DNA from: an uncultured Bacteroidales bacterium
GTDB taxonomy: Bacteria; Bacteroidota; Bacteroidia; Bacteroidales; Muribaculaceae
Direction of reading: 5' to 3'
NCBI GenBank assembly: GCA_902782465.1
Contig: CACZNH010000015.1
Location: forward strand, 22,207-86,206
DNA length: 64,000 bases
A model generated the notes under the pieces. That model was given only the letters and a program-made list of their open reading frames with translations, was not told the DNA's origin and ran no database searches. Below are positions 7,514 to 16,926 of the stretch, piece after piece. The translations under genes and the position numbers were made by a program. The first letter of the stretch is position 1, and the number at the start of each line of letters is the position of its first letter.

Positions 7514-9814
7514 ATGAAAGCTATGAGCATTAAAAATATGATACTGACGGCTGCTGTAGCGGCATTCAGCCTGACGGCGTACGGCCAGACCAACGGCGAG
7601 TATGGGTGTAAAGCTGACGGCTCAGCAGACAAAGTCGGACAAGCCACAGCCGACCACCTGTTTGTGCGCGGCGACTATGATAACGTGACTGTTGACAACA
7701 ACGTTACCTTTGACCAGGGCGACACCAAACTCGTCTGGCTTTGGCTCAACGATGATGCGATTTACAACAACGCCACGGTGCAGGCACTCACTCCCGTGCC
7801 CTATAATTCGGCGGGTGACCTGTACAACGAAATCACCTATAACTCGTTTCAGTGCGACTTGTATCTACCCGAGGGCGTGAAGATCATCAGCGTTGAGGAC
7901 GAGGAAACGGGCGATGAAGTGGCGTGGGCGCTGGGCGACCGTATGCCCCGCAGTGCACAGATCTTCTACAATCTGAACGGCACCAAGACGATTGACGGCA
8001 AGACTTATAACACCTACAGCATCTTGTGCGCCAACACCAACAATTACGGTTGCCACTTCTCGGCCAAGAGTGCGGCTAGCTACCGTGCCAACGGTGCGCT
8101 GAAGAAGGACGATGCGCCCCTGTTCGGCCTGTATCTGCAGTGCGAGGGTGCCTCGACGTTCATCGGTGAGATGCCCAACATGATTATTGCTAATCTGGAG
8201 TTCGGTTTCCGCGAAGCCTTCACGGCAACGCCCCGTTGGGAGCCCAACGAGTATCGTTTCTTCTATGGCAGCGGCGGCAACAACAAGACGCAGCGCTTCC
8301 AGTACTACCAGCGCGTGAGGTTGTTCGGCAATGGCAAATATGAGGTTACCGAAACGCCGACCATTTCCTATACTGTCAATTCCACCTCGGTGGTCGTTAC
8401 GGCTACGGGCCTAGGCGACGTCGCGCTGAGGATTGACGGCCAACGCGTGAACAATCCCTGCAATATCGAGCGTGGCGAACAGTCCAAGACCATCCAAGCC
8501 ACTGCCACCGCCCAGGAACAGGGCAAGGTCGTGAGCGACGTTGCATCCCAGTCGATTCTCATTCCCGCCAAACCCGGCTCGACCAGCGACAATGTGCTGA
8601 CTGTGAATGGCCCCATCCTTGCCGTTACGGGCTGCGACTTTGACCTGCCTGTGGCTCTGGAGAACGGTGTTCCCATCTCGGCACTGCAGTGCGACGTCTA
8701 TTTGCCTGATGGCATTACTTTCACCCAGGAGGGTGTCACTCCTGTCGATAGCCGCATGTCCGAGACCCACAGCATTTCAGTCAGGACGCTCAGTGACGGT
8801 GCCGTGAGGATACTGATTGCCTCGCCCGATGCCGAGGTATTCAACGGCAACGAGGGCGACCTGTTTGTGCTGCACCTCAATGCCGCTCCCGAACTGGCCG
8901 ATGGCGCCTACAACATCATGCTGGGCAATATTGTCCTTGCCGACGCCATGGCAGCCACCTACTATGCCCCCGATGTGGATGCAACCGTCATTGTGAAGTC
9001 TTATGCCAAGGGCGATGCCAATGGTGACGGGCTGGTCAACGTGGGCGACTATGTGACCACCGCCAATTACATCATGGCGCTGAATCCCGACCCGTTCATC
9101 TTCACAGCCGCCGATGTTGATGAGAATGAGACCATCGACGTGGGCGACCTGGTGGGTATCGTCAATATCGTGCTGGGAGAATTCTCGATGCCCGAGAATG
9201 CGCAGCGCATCAATGATAGCGACGTGGCCCTCACAGGCGAGTCGGTGAACATGGGCAATAGCCGTTATGTCGTAACCATGAATCTGGATAACAGGGTGAA
9301 CCTTACAGCCCTGCAGATGGACATAGTCCTGCCCGATGGTTTGAGGCTGGCCGAAGCCACACTTTCCTCACGTGCCTCGCACCACAGCCTTGCTGTGAGC
9401 GAGTTGGCCGACGGCAACATCCGCCTGCTGTGCTCCTCGTCGATGAACGATGTGGTGAGCAATCACGAGGGAACACTGCTGACGCTCGTGCTCGAAGGCC
9501 TTGCCGCCGATGATGCCGCACTCACCGTCAGCGACGTCGTACTTGCCGAGACTGACATGACGACCCACGCCGTGAATGCGTTCAGTGTGAATCTGGGCTA
9601 CAGTGCCGTCAAGGAACTGAAGGATGGTCTGCGCATCTACGCCCAGGGCGAGAACGTTGTGGTTGAAACGCCCATCGACACGACTGTTGACATCATCATG
9701 ACGAACGGCATGAGCCGCACCGTGACCGCCAAGGCCGGTGTCAACACCTATCCCGCCGGTCGCGGCATCTTCATCGTTCGTGCCGCCGGTCAAGTCGCAA
9801 AACTCAAAATCTGA
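7514..9814 (+). CDS. Secreted cohesin-like/dockerin-like protein, paralogue of the preceding gene
   Basis: Protein of 766 residues with a signal peptide (MKAMSIKNMILTAAVAAFSL and on to about 25). The N-terminal half (30-360) is a different beta-rich region without leucine-rich repeats. From about residue 365 it parallels the upstream protein: cohesin-like segment, dockerin-like calcium repeats at about 500-557 (GDANGDGLVNVGDYVTTANY and ADVDENETIDVGDLVGIVNI), second cohesin-like segment, and a C-terminal sorting-type module ending VRAAGQVAKLKI. The pair looks like a tandem duplication in which the N-terminal modules were exchanged. Probably co-transcribed with 5281-7494. Partners are unknown. 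Confidence 0.72.
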   Translation: MKAMSIKNMILTAAVAAFSLTAYGQTNGEYGCKADGSADKVGQATADHLFVRGDYDNVTVDNNVTFDQGDTKLVWLWLNDDAIYNNATVQALTPVPYNSAGDLYNEITYNSFQCDLYLPEGVKIISVEDEETGDEVAWALGDRMPRSAQIFYNLNGTKTIDGKTYNTYSILCANTNNYGCHFSAKSAASYRANGALKKDDAPLFGLYLQCEGASTFIGEMPNMIIANLEFGFREAFTATPRWEPNEYRFFYGSGGNNKTQRFQYYQRVRLFGNGKYEVTETPTISYTVNSTSVVVTATGLGDVALRIDGQRVNNPCNIERGEQSKTIQATATAQEQGKVVSDVASQSILIPAKPGSTSDNVLTVNGPILAVTGCDFDLPVALENGVPISALQCDVYLPDGITFTQEGVTPVDSRMSETHSISVRTLSDGAVRILIASPDAEVFNGNEGDLFVLHLNAAPELADGAYNIMLGNIVLADAMAATYYAPDVDATVIVKSYAKGDANGDGLVNVGDYVTTANYIMALNPDPFIFTAADVDENETIDVGDLVGIVNIVLGEFSMPENAQRINDSDVALTGESVNMGNSRYVVTMNLDNRVNLTALQMDIVLPDGLRLAEATLSSRASHHSLAVSELADGNIRLLCSSSMNDVVSNHEGTLLTLVLEGLAADDAALTVSDVVLAETDMTTHAVNAFSVNLGYSAVKELKDGLRIYAQGENVVVETPIDTTVDIIMTNGMSRTVTAKAGVNTYPAGRGIFIVRAAGQVAKLKI

Positions 9815-9838
9815 CAATTTCTGACAGCCTCAATTAAT

Positions 9839-9955
9839 ACAACTCTAACAACTTGAACAATAATTGATTAATGAAATTGTTTTAAGTTGTTAGAGTTGTA
9901 TTTTATTTATCGGCAAGCGGATGCCTTAGTTTTTATTGTCTTTATTGTCGTTAAT
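9839..9955. repeat. Dispersed palindrome family A, copy A3
   Basis: Arms ACAACTCTAACAACTT at 9839-9854 and its perfect complement at 9884-9899, with the same inner sequence as the two copies near 3.4 and 4.3 kb. The trailing GGCGGATGCCTTAG motif is replaced by a close variant (AGCGGATGCCTTAG). It lies between convergent genes, so a role as a bidirectional terminator is plausible. Confidence 0.88.
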
Positions 9956-11877
9956 TAGCGTTGCCCGCGGACGGTCTGGATGTATTCGTAGAGTTGCCGG
10001 TAGAAGGGGTGGCGCGTCATGGTGGGGGCATCGCCCAGGATGAAGAGTTTCATGCGGGCACGGGTGATGGCGACGTTCATGCGGCGCAGGTCGCGCAAGA
10101 AACCGATTTGGCCCGTGTCGTTGGCGCGAACCAGCGAGATGAGGATGACGTCACGCTCCTGCCCCTGGAAGCCATCGACGGTATTGACCGATATCAGGTG
10201 GCGGTAGGGTTTGAAAAAGGCGCGTTTCTTGATGAGGCGCCTCAGGTACTGCACCTGGGCGCGGTAGGGCGAGATGATGCCCACGTTGATGCGGTCATCG
10301 AGGATGCGCTGCTTGCCCACTCGCTGGAAATAAATCTGCAGCAGACTCAGGGTGAGGTTGGCCTCGCCCTTGTTGATGCGGCCAAAGGTCTCTCCGACAA
10401 ACTGCTCACGAAAGTTGTCGCGTTCGTCCTCGCCCAACTCGATGGTCGAGGTGTCGAACCACAGGATGGGGGCATCGCCCTCATGGATAAGGCGGTGGGC
10501 GACCTCGGGGGCCGACGTCATCTTGCCATGATAGAAATAGTCGCTGCTGAACTGCATGATTTCGTCGTTCATGCGGTACTGCACCTGCAGCAGCGAGACG
10601 CACTCGGGCTTGTTCTCGACGATACGTTCCATGAGCGTTTTGCCCAGGCCACCCTTCAGCGCCTCGAGGCATTTGACGGTGGGTGGCAGCTGGCAGTGGT
10701 CGCCGGCAAAGATGACGCGGCTGGCGCGACGGATGGGTATCCAACAGGCCGCTTCGAGGGCCTGCGCCGCCTCGTCGATGAACAGGGTACCGAACTTCTG
10801 GCCGTCGAGCAACTTGTTGGCAGCGCCCACGAGGGTCGAGGCGATGACACGCACCTGCCCGAAGATGTCGGCGTTGATGCGCACCTCGAGCTCCACAGCG
10901 AGCTCCTTGAGGCGGTCAAGGCGCTGGTGGAAACGTTCGCCCGTCTCACGCCGCTTGCGCCGCATCTCGCGGATGGTACGCCGCAGTTGCCACAGCTTAG
11001 GGTAGTCAGGATGGTCGGCAAATCGGTGCTCATAGGTGAAGCTGAGCATCTTGTCGTTGACGCGAGTGGGGTTGCCGATGCGCAAGACGGGGATGCCGCA
11101 GTCCACCAGTTTCTCACTAATCCAATCGACGGCGGTATTGCTTTGGGCGCACACAAGCACCTGAGTCTCGCGCATGAGGGTCTCATTGATGGCCTCGACC
11201 AGCGTCGTCGTCTTGCCTGTGCCGGGAGGGCCGTGCAGGACGCGCACATCCTTGGCACGCAACACGTCGTTGACAGCGCGCTGCTGGCTCTCGTTGAGCC
11301 AAGGGAAGCGCATAGCGTCAAAAGAAAAAGTCTCAGCCCGCTGGTGGCTATAAAACAGGTCGCGCAGATAGGCCAGGCGGTTGCCCTTAGCGTTGATGAC
11401 GCGCTCCAGAGCATCGAACATGATGCGGTAACTCGTCTCGTCAAAGAACAGTTGCACGCCCACGGGCGACGGGGCATTCTGCAGTTCCAGCGCATGCCCC
11501 TCGGGGATGGCGACGACCATGCGGTCGCCGTCGACAAACGAGATGGTCCCCGTGAAGCCATAGTAGCGGATGCGGCCCACCTGTTTGGCCTTGTCCTCGA
11601 CCTCCTCAACGTTGAAGAACACAACAGGTTTACCGTACTCGAAGTTATGGTCGATTTCCTCGTCGGACTGACGCGTCACCTCGATGCAGTACTGGTTCAG
11701 CGAATTGTAATAAGCACGGCCCACGCGCAACGGATACCAGGCGTCGCCTCGTGTCACCTTGCGCCCCAGGCCCATATTCTGGCTGTGCAGGCGATAGGCC
11801 TCCTTCTCCTCCTGGTATTCCAGTTGGAGCAGGTGCCGCTGCTGTTGCAGTTGCGCTATGGCCGCCCCGTGATTCAT
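9955..11877 (-). CDS. Superfamily 1 DNA/RNA helicase (Upf1/IGHMBP2-like)
   Basis: Protein of 640 residues. An N-terminal OB-like/stalk region (1-190) precedes helicase motif Q/Ia (NESQQRAVNDVL) and Walker A GPPGTGKTT at about 216-224. A Walker B type LFIDEAAQALE lies near 370, followed by GDHCQLPPTV (motif III), QYRMND (motif IV region), NTVDGFQGQERDVI (motif V) and VAITRARMKLF (motif VI). This is the complete motif set of SF1B Upf1-like helicases, which are widespread in Bacteroidota and expected to move 5' to 3' on DNA or RNA. The cellular target is unknown. The start ATG at 11877 lies just after a family B palindrome. Confidence 0.88.
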   Translation of the reverse strand: MNHGAAIAQLQQQRHLLQLEYQEEKEAYRLHSQNMGLGRKVTRGDAWYPLRVGRAYYNSLNQYCIEVTRQSDEEIDHNFEYGKPVVFFNVEEVEDKAKQVGRIRYYGFTGTISFVDGDRMVVAIPEGHALELQNAPSPVGVQLFFDETSYRIMFDALERVINAKGNRLAYLRDLFYSHQRAETFSFDAMRFPWLNESQQRAVNDVLRAKDVRVLHGPPGTGKTTTLVEAINETLMRETQVLVCAQSNTAVDWISEKLVDCGIPVLRIGNPTRVNDKMLSFTYEHRFADHPDYPKLWQLRRTIREMRRKRRETGERFHQRLDRLKELAVELEVRINADIFGQVRVIASTLVGAANKLLDGQKFGTLFIDEAAQALEAACWIPIRRASRVIFAGDHCQLPPTVKCLEALKGGLGKTLMERIVENKPECVSLLQVQYRMNDEIMQFSSDYFYHGKMTSAPEVAHRLIHEGDAPILWFDTSTIELGEDERDNFREQFVGETFGRINKGEANLTLSLLQIYFQRVGKQRILDDRINVGIISPYRAQVQYLRRLIKKRAFFKPYRHLISVNTVDGFQGQERDVILISLVRANDTGQIGFLRDLRRMNVAITRARMKLFILGDAPTMTRHPFYRQLYEYIQTVRGQR

Positions 11878-11889
11878 CGGTTTTCTATT

Positions 11890-11966
11890 TAAAACTACGA
11901 ATTACGCTAATTCACTAAATTATTGACTTTATAGAGTTAATTCATTCGCTAAATTCGCGTAATTAT
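11890..11966. repeat. Dispersed palindrome family B, copy B1 (degenerate right arm)
   Basis: Left arm AAACTACGAATTACGCTAAT begins near 11892. The right part contains TTCGCTAAATTCGCGTAATT at 11944-11963 but lacks the terminal CGTAGTTT found in the copies at 52.6 and 58.7 kb. It fills the gap between the protease gene and the helicase gene, both on the minus strand. Confidence 0.7.
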
Positions 11967-13120
11967 TTTATCTCTTCTTTCTTATAACTATCAAGGAGCC
12001 AGTGCATGAGGTCGAGGCTCATGGCGACATCGGTCTGGTGGATGTACTTGTCGCGGTTGGCTTCGAGCTGTTGCATGATTTCCTCGGCTTGGGGGCGGTC
12101 GCCGTCCAGGGATAGGGCAACGGCCATGAGGGTCAGCTGCTTGTCACTCTGGGTTGTGGCATGGCGGTTGACGTGCTTGGCGACGTCAGGGGTGTAGTGC
12201 TGGCGTGCCTCGTCGATGCGTCCCGTGGCAATGCATGCCAGGGTCATCATGTTCTCCAACTCGAGCTGGTACAGGATCATCATGTCGGCCTTGTGAGAGC
12301 AAGCCTCGGTCAGCAGCCCGTAAGACTCTTCCCACTGGTGTAAAGCCTGCTTGCGTGTGGCTGCAGCTAACACCGAGGCCACATGCATACTGTTTTTCCA
12401 GTCGATGGGTTCAGGCACCTCAAACAGGCGCCCGGGCAACTCGCTGTACAGCTCGCCCTCCTGATTGCGGGCATTGAGTTCCAGCACGTTGCAGAAACTC
12501 TGTTTCCCCGGCAGGTCTTTTTCCAGCTGCAGCAGATTCAAGGCGTCGTTGGCAACGCCGCCAATTTTCATGGGGATACCGTTCATCAGCACAAAGAAGA
12601 TGCCTATGAGCACCATCATCATCAGGAAAATATCCAACAAAGCAGGCAAATCGCAGGTCCAAATCAGCAGGATGCAAATCAGGGTTGTGATGACGTTGGC
12701 CAGCACGCCGCCAGCATTGTACCAGCGCGTGTCAATCTGCTCTAGCGGCCTGTCGGGTGGAGCGAGCAGGCATTGGCCTCCCGTCCCAGCCAAGTCATAT
12801 TTGCGCCACTGCAGACGTCCATCCTTGCGAATGAGCGTCCAACTGAGGAGACGGAATGACACGAACTTGTAGCCCGTCAACAATCCCGCCACCAGATGTC
12901 CACCCTCGTGGATGACAATCTGCAGTAAAAAGGCGACAATCAGGGTTAGAAACGCCCATACACACACAGCAATATCCAACAGGTCGATTTTGGTGAACAC
13001 TTTACGTGCTACCGTCACAATCGACTCGCCATCAATGAGCGCAATCAGCGGAATGACAATAACCAGTCCGATGCAAATGCCCACCAGCAGCGACCCGATT
13101 AGCTTAAATAACGCTTTCAT
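11963..13120 (-). CDS. M50-type (site-2 protease-like) membrane metallopeptidase
   Basis: Protein of 385 residues with membrane segments at about 8-28, 48-70, 138-160 and 165-185. H71-E-G-G-H75 is an HExxH zinc motif at the end of a hydrophobic helix, as in M50 intramembrane proteases. The later segment NGIPMKIGGVANDALNLL stands where the third zinc ligand motif would be, but the classic LDG is absent. The C-terminal 170 residues are soluble and helical, resembling tetratricopeptide repeats. Substrate unknown; proteolysis is inferred. It has its own TACCTTTG box upstream and reads toward the helicase gene, which it may precede in an operon. Confidence 0.7.
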   Translation of the reverse strand: MKALFKLIGSLLVGICIGLVIVIPLIALIDGESIVTVARKVFTKIDLLDIAVCVWAFLTLIVAFLLQIVIHEGGHLVAGLLTGYKFVSFRLLSWTLIRKDGRLQWRKYDLAGTGGQCLLAPPDRPLEQIDTRWYNAGGVLANVITTLICILLIWTCDLPALLDIFLMMMVLIGIFFVLMNGIPMKIGGVANDALNLLQLEKDLPGKQSFCNVLELNARNQEGELYSELPGRLFEVPEPIDWKNSMHVASVLAAATRKQALHQWEESYGLLTEACSHKADMMILYQLELENMMTLACIATGRIDEARQHYTPDVAKHVNRHATTQSDKQLTLMAVALSLDGDRPQAEEIMQQLEANRDKYIHQTDVAMSLDLMHWLLDSYKKEEIK

Positions 13121-13150
13121 AATATGCTACGTTTTTCTATATTTCTGCCG

Positions 13151-13158
13151 CAAAGGTA
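13151..13158 (-). promoter_or_regulatory. Putative -7 box for the M50 protease gene
   Basis: On the minus strand this reads TACCTTTG, a TAnnTTTG match, giving a start near 13147 and a leader of about 26 nt. No good -33 element was seen. Confidence 0.5.
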
Positions 13159-13192
13159 GTGATAAAAAACTATATTATAAACTTTATCAACA

Positions 13193-13350
13193 AAACGCTT
13201 TGCGGGATAGGAAATAGCAACCCTTCCCTCGAAAGGCTGCAACAAATAGCCGATGAGCTTGGCGTTCCCGTGGCAGAACTGTTCGGTGAACATTCCTTGA
13301 CCTGTCCCAAGTGCGGCGCAAAGCTCAAGCTGGTGGAAGATAAAGACTAG
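13193..13350 (+). pseudogene. Remnant of an XRE-type HTH protein with zinc-ribbon tail
   Basis: The frame encodes the second half of a helix-turn-helix domain (GNSNPSLERLQQIADELGVP, then VAELF) and a C-terminal zinc-ribbon pair (TCPKCGAKLKLVED). The first half, including helices 1 and 2, is missing. The upstream sequence is AT-rich and reads without homology back to the promoter of the protease gene. Small regulators of this layout are common in Bacteroidales, so this looks like a 5'-truncated copy. A short functional peptide from the ATG at 13159 cannot be excluded. Confidence 0.6.
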
Positions 13351-13365
13351 AAGGCGTTCCTTACA

Positions 13366-13528
13366 GGTGGGCACGAAATAGGGGCAACCTTTCTGCTTCG
13401 GTCACCCCCTGCGGGTTTTTCGCTGCGCTACTTCTTGCGCCTGCGTTTCACCTTAACTGACAAGGTATTACAACCCGCCCAATTTTAACTGATACAAACA
13501 TTGGAGTTAAAATTGTTTCGTGCCCACC
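13366..13528. mobile_element. MITE-like element with 13-bp perfect terminal inverted repeats
   Basis: GGTGGGCACGAAA at 13366-13378 is exactly complementary to TTTCGTGCCCACC at 13516-13528. The 163-bp interior codes for nothing recognisable and contains another inverted pair, CAATTTTAACT/AGTTAAAATTG, forming a hairpin near the right end. No target-site duplication is obvious. It sits next to a truncated HTH gene, consistent with an accessory insertion spot. The transposase that would move it is not in the window. Confidence 0.6.
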
Positions 13529-13875
13529 CTTTTCTCGGCAGCAGGCAAACACCACCGACAAACACTTTGTCTGCATTACAAATATACTAAATATCAGCGA
13601 ATTAGCAAAAACATTTAAATTCCCATCATAATATTACGTAAAGGTCACTGGCATCATGCAGATAATAGCGTGTATTGTCTATATATTTTGGCGGAACTCT
13701 GTTTTAACTTGTTAGATCCGCGACAAGCCGGAAAGCATTGTATTTATTGTTTTCCTTTTTAAAAATGTTGGCCTAGTTGTGTGAGTTGTATTAAGAATTC
13801 TTACTACCTTTGCAGTTTGAATCAGTTGTACTGTTGTAGGGTACAACGCAAACATTTAATTATCAAATAGTTATT
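13529..13875 (+). promoter_or_regulatory. thrS upstream region with -7 box and small hairpin
   Basis: About 270 bp of AT-rich sequence without a gene precede a TACCTTTG box at 13805-13812. The leader then contains a perfect 7-bp inverted repeat, GTTGTAC/GTACAAC, around 13826-13848. A leader hairpin before a tRNA-synthetase gene may be regulatory, but none of the conserved T-box sequences are visible. Confidence 0.5.
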
Positions 13876-15785
13876 ATGATTAACATCAAGTTTCCTGACG
13901 GCAATGTACGTGAATATGAGAGCGGTGTAACGCCTCTTGACATTGCCAAGAGTATTAGCGAAGGCTTTGCACGCAACGTGCTGGCCGCATCATTGAACGA
14001 CGAGGAATGGGATATCTCACGCCCCATTTGTATGGATGGCGATATCAAGTTCTTCAAGTGGGAGGACGCCGAGGGCAAGCACGCCTTCTGGCACCATTGC
14101 AGGAGCTCTATGACGGCATCCAGTTCGGTATCGGACCGGCCATCGAGAACGGCTTCTACTATGACATCGACACAGGCGGCAACCCCCTGACCGATGCAGA
14201 CTTCACCAAGATTGAGAAAAAGATGATGGAGCTGGCACAGAAGAACGAGACCGTTCAGCGCGCCGACATCAGCAAGGCCGACGCCCTGAAGTTCTTTGGC
14301 GACAATGGCCAGACCTTGAAATGTGAGCTCATCAATGACCTGGAAGACGGTCACATCACTACCTATACACAGGGCAACTTCACCGACCTGTGCCGTGGCC
14401 CGCACATCCCCTCGACAGGTGCCATCAAGGCCGTGAAGGTGATGTCGCTCGCCGGCGCCTACTGGCGCGGTGACGAGACCCGCCCGCAGCTCACCCGCGT
14501 CTATGGCATCTCCTTCCCCAAGAAGAAGATGCTCGACGAGTACCTGGTGCTGCTCGAGGAGGCCAAGAAGCGTGACCACCGCAAGATTGGTAAGGAGATG
14601 GAGCTGTTTGCCTTCTCCCAGAACGTGGGCCAGGGTCTGCCCCTGTGGCTGCCCAAGGGTGCCGCACTGCGCAACCGCCTGCAGGACATGCTGGCCAAGA
14701 TTCAGAAGCGCTACGGCTACCAGCAGGTCATCACGCCGCACATCGGCAACAAGCTGCTGTATGTGACCAGCGGCCACTATGCCAAGTACGGTAAGGACTC
14801 GTTCCGTCCCATCACCACTCCCGAGGAGGGCGAGGAGTACATGCTCAAACCCATGAACTGCCCCCACCACTGCGAGATTTACAAGACGTCGCCCCGCAGC
14901 TACCGTGACCTGCCCATCCGCTATGCCGAGTTCGGTACCGTTTACCGCTACGAGCAGAGTGGTGAGCTCCACGGCCTGACCCGCGTGCGCAGCTTCACAC
15001 AGGACGACGCACACCTGTTCTGCACCCCCGACCAGTTGAAGCAGGAGTTCCTCGGTGTGATGGACATCATCTCGTTCATCTTCCGTGTCTTCGGTTTCAA
15101 TTACGAGGCCCAGATCTCGCTGCGTGACCCCAACAACAAGGAGAAGTATGTGGGTACTGACGAGGTATGGGAGAAGGCCGAGCGTGCCATCATCGAGGCC
15201 TGTGAGGAGAAGGGTCTGGTGGCCAAGCAGGTGACCGGCGAGGCCGCCTTCTACGGTCCCAAGCTCGACTTCATGGTCAAGGACGCCCTGGGCCGCCGCT
15301 GGCAGCTGGGTACCATCCAGGTGGACTACAACCTGCCCGAGCGCTTCCAGCTCGAGTACACCGGTGCCGACAACCAGAAGCACCGTCCCGTGATGATTCA
15401 CCGTGCCCCCTTCGGTTCGCTGGAGCGCTTCGTCGCCGTGCTGCTGGAGCACACCGCCGGCAAGCTGCCGCTGTGGCTCGTTCCCGACCAGTGCGTCGTG
15501 CTGCCCATCAGCGAGAAGTTCAACGACTATGCCCACCATGTGGCTGACGAGCTGAACAAACTCGACGTGCGCGCCATCGTCGATGACCGCAACGAGAAAA
15601 TCGGCCGAAAAATCCGTGATAACGAGCTGAAACGCATCCCCTATCTGCTCATCGTTGGTGAAAAAGAAGCCAGCTGTGAAGAAATTTCTATAAGAAAACA
15701 GGGCGAAGGTGACCAAGGTTCGAAAAAAATTACTACCTTTGCGGCCGATATTAATCGCGAAGTGGCAGAAATGACCAACTTTTAA
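13876..15785 (+). pseudogene. thrS: Threonyl-tRNA synthetase, frameshifted in the editing domain
   Basis: Threonyl-tRNA synthetase attaches threonine to tRNA-Thr. The reading frame from 13876 gives the TGS domain (residues 1-62) and the start of the editing domain up to FWH73. The sequence then continues in another frame at 14097 with [20 protein letters not shown] and the full catalytic domain. Class II motif 2 is [20 protein letters not shown], motif 3 is [17 protein letters not shown], and an anticodon-binding domain follows. The conserved segment usually written as H-x-S-A-H plus five more residues is missing, fitting a deletion of about 25 nt. The second editing motif (CRGPH) is intact. 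Because thrS is essential, an assembly or sequencing error is a serious alternative to a real mutation. Confidence 0.8.
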
Positions 15786-15860
15786 GCCATTTCCGCGCGA
15801 CTTGTGTCGCACGGAAGTGCTTGATTGTCACGATAATAATAACAATTGTAAAACTGTTGA

Positions 15861-16538
15861 ATGAACAAAAAACCGTATCGTCCCGGGCCTAAGCGCCCGA
15901 GCAACGCCACCAGGCCCCGAGGCCGCAATCGCAAGATGAGCGGCAAAAACGAGCAAGACACCAACCTGATCAACGATGAAATTCGTGCCAGCGAGGTGCG
16001 CCTAGTGGGTGACAACGTGGAGCAGGGCATCTATCCCATCGAGGAAGCCCTGAAAATCGCCGAAGGGCAAGAGCTGGACCTCATCCTGATTGCGCCCCAA
16101 GCCGAGCCCCCCGTGTGCCGCGTGATGGACTACCAGAAGTTCAAGTTCCAGCAGCGCAAACACGCCAAGGAACAGAAGGCCAAGTCCACCAAACTCGTGG
16201 TCAAGGAAATCCGTTTCGGACCACAGACCGACGAGCATGACTACAACTTCAAGTTGAAACATGCCATCGGATTCCTCAAGGAAGGTGCCAAGGTGAAGAG
16301 CTACGTCTTCTTCAAGGGACGTTCCATCCTGTTCAAGGAACAGGGCGAGGTGCTGCTGCTCAGGTTCGCCAACGACCTGGAAGAATATGGCAAGCTGGAC
16401 CAGATGCCCGTGCTCGAAGGCAAGCGCATGACCATCATGCTGTCGCCCAAGAAGCCCGGCAAGAAGAAAGAGGCTAAAGACGCCCCCGAAGGCGGTACGG
16501 CCGTTCAGCAGGACGACAACACTCCCGTTGAGGAGTAA
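15861..16538 (+). CDS. infC: Translation initiation factor IF-3
   Basis: Protein of 225 residues that binds the 30S subunit and checks start-codon pairing. A basic N-terminal extension (1-35) precedes the IF3-N domain ([20 protein letters not shown], then [19 protein letters not shown]) and the IF3-C domain ([20 protein letters not shown]). The C-terminal tail is acidic, low-complexity and about 35 residues long, as in other Bacteroidota. The start is an ordinary ATG. The order thrS-infC-rpmI-rplT is the classic conserved translation cluster. Confidence 0.97.
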   Translation: MNKKPYRPGPKRPSNATRPRGRNRKMSGKNEQDTNLINDEIRASEVRLVGDNVEQGIYPIEEALKIAEGQELDLILIAPQAEPPVCRVMDYQKFKFQQRKHAKEQKAKSTKLVVKEIRFGPQTDEHDYNFKLKHAIGFLKEGAKVKSYVFFKGRSILFKEQGEVLLLRFANDLEEYGKLDQMPVLEGKRMTIMLSPKKPGKKKEAKDAPEGGTAVQQDDNTPVEE

Positions 16539-16624
16539 CCGAATAACTGAGAAAGAGAAGAGCATCAGGCTTGGTAAGTGCCTGGTCTCGATTAATTAAT
16601 AATCATTTTTTAAACTAAAACAAA

Positions 16625-16819
16625 ATGCCAAAAGTTAAGACGAATTCCGCTGCAAAGAAAAGGTTCACCTTTACCGGCACCGGAAAGATTAAAAGAAGAC
16701 ATGCTTACAAGAGTCACATCCTGACCAAGAAGAGCAAGAAGCGTAAACGCAACCTGGGTAAGATGAGCATCGTGGACAAGGCCAACTTGAACATCGTGCG
16801 TCAGCTCCTGGTGAAGTAA
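16625..16819 (+). CDS. rpmI: Ribosomal protein L35
   Basis: 64-residue, strongly basic protein of the large ribosomal subunit. It starts [20 protein letters not shown] and carries the [20 protein letters not shown] block typical of L35. It lies 86 bp after infC and before rplT. A short hairpin (CAGGC/GCCTG, about 16566-16585) in the gap could take part in autogenous control, but no known L20 leader motif was recognised. Confidence 0.97.
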   Translation: MPKVKTNSAAKKRFTFTGTGKIKRRHAYKSHILTKKSKKRKRNLGKMSIVDKANLNIVRQLLVK

Positions 16820-16926
16820 ACAACTCAACTTTCTTTTAATCACAAGATTTTTATCTTTTATTATTAACCGAATGTCTAGCTCAAAGTGCCGGAAACGGAC
16901 GCTAGCAATCAAAACAATTTAAAAAA

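Noticed and set aside
9961-11892. 643-codon plus-strand open frame opposite the helicase
   Set aside because: All SF1 motifs are on the minus strand; the plus frame has no motif or signal and is an antisense shadow.
13805-13875. T-box leader before thrS
   Set aside because: A small hairpin is present, but the conserved T-box sequence and an anti-terminator pair are not, and T-boxes are not typical of Bacteroidota.
13863-15812. 649-codon minus-strand open frame opposite thrS
   Set aside because: It spans the whole synthetase gene without any recognisable domain. Its uninterrupted length across the thrS frameshift is a by-product of codon bias.
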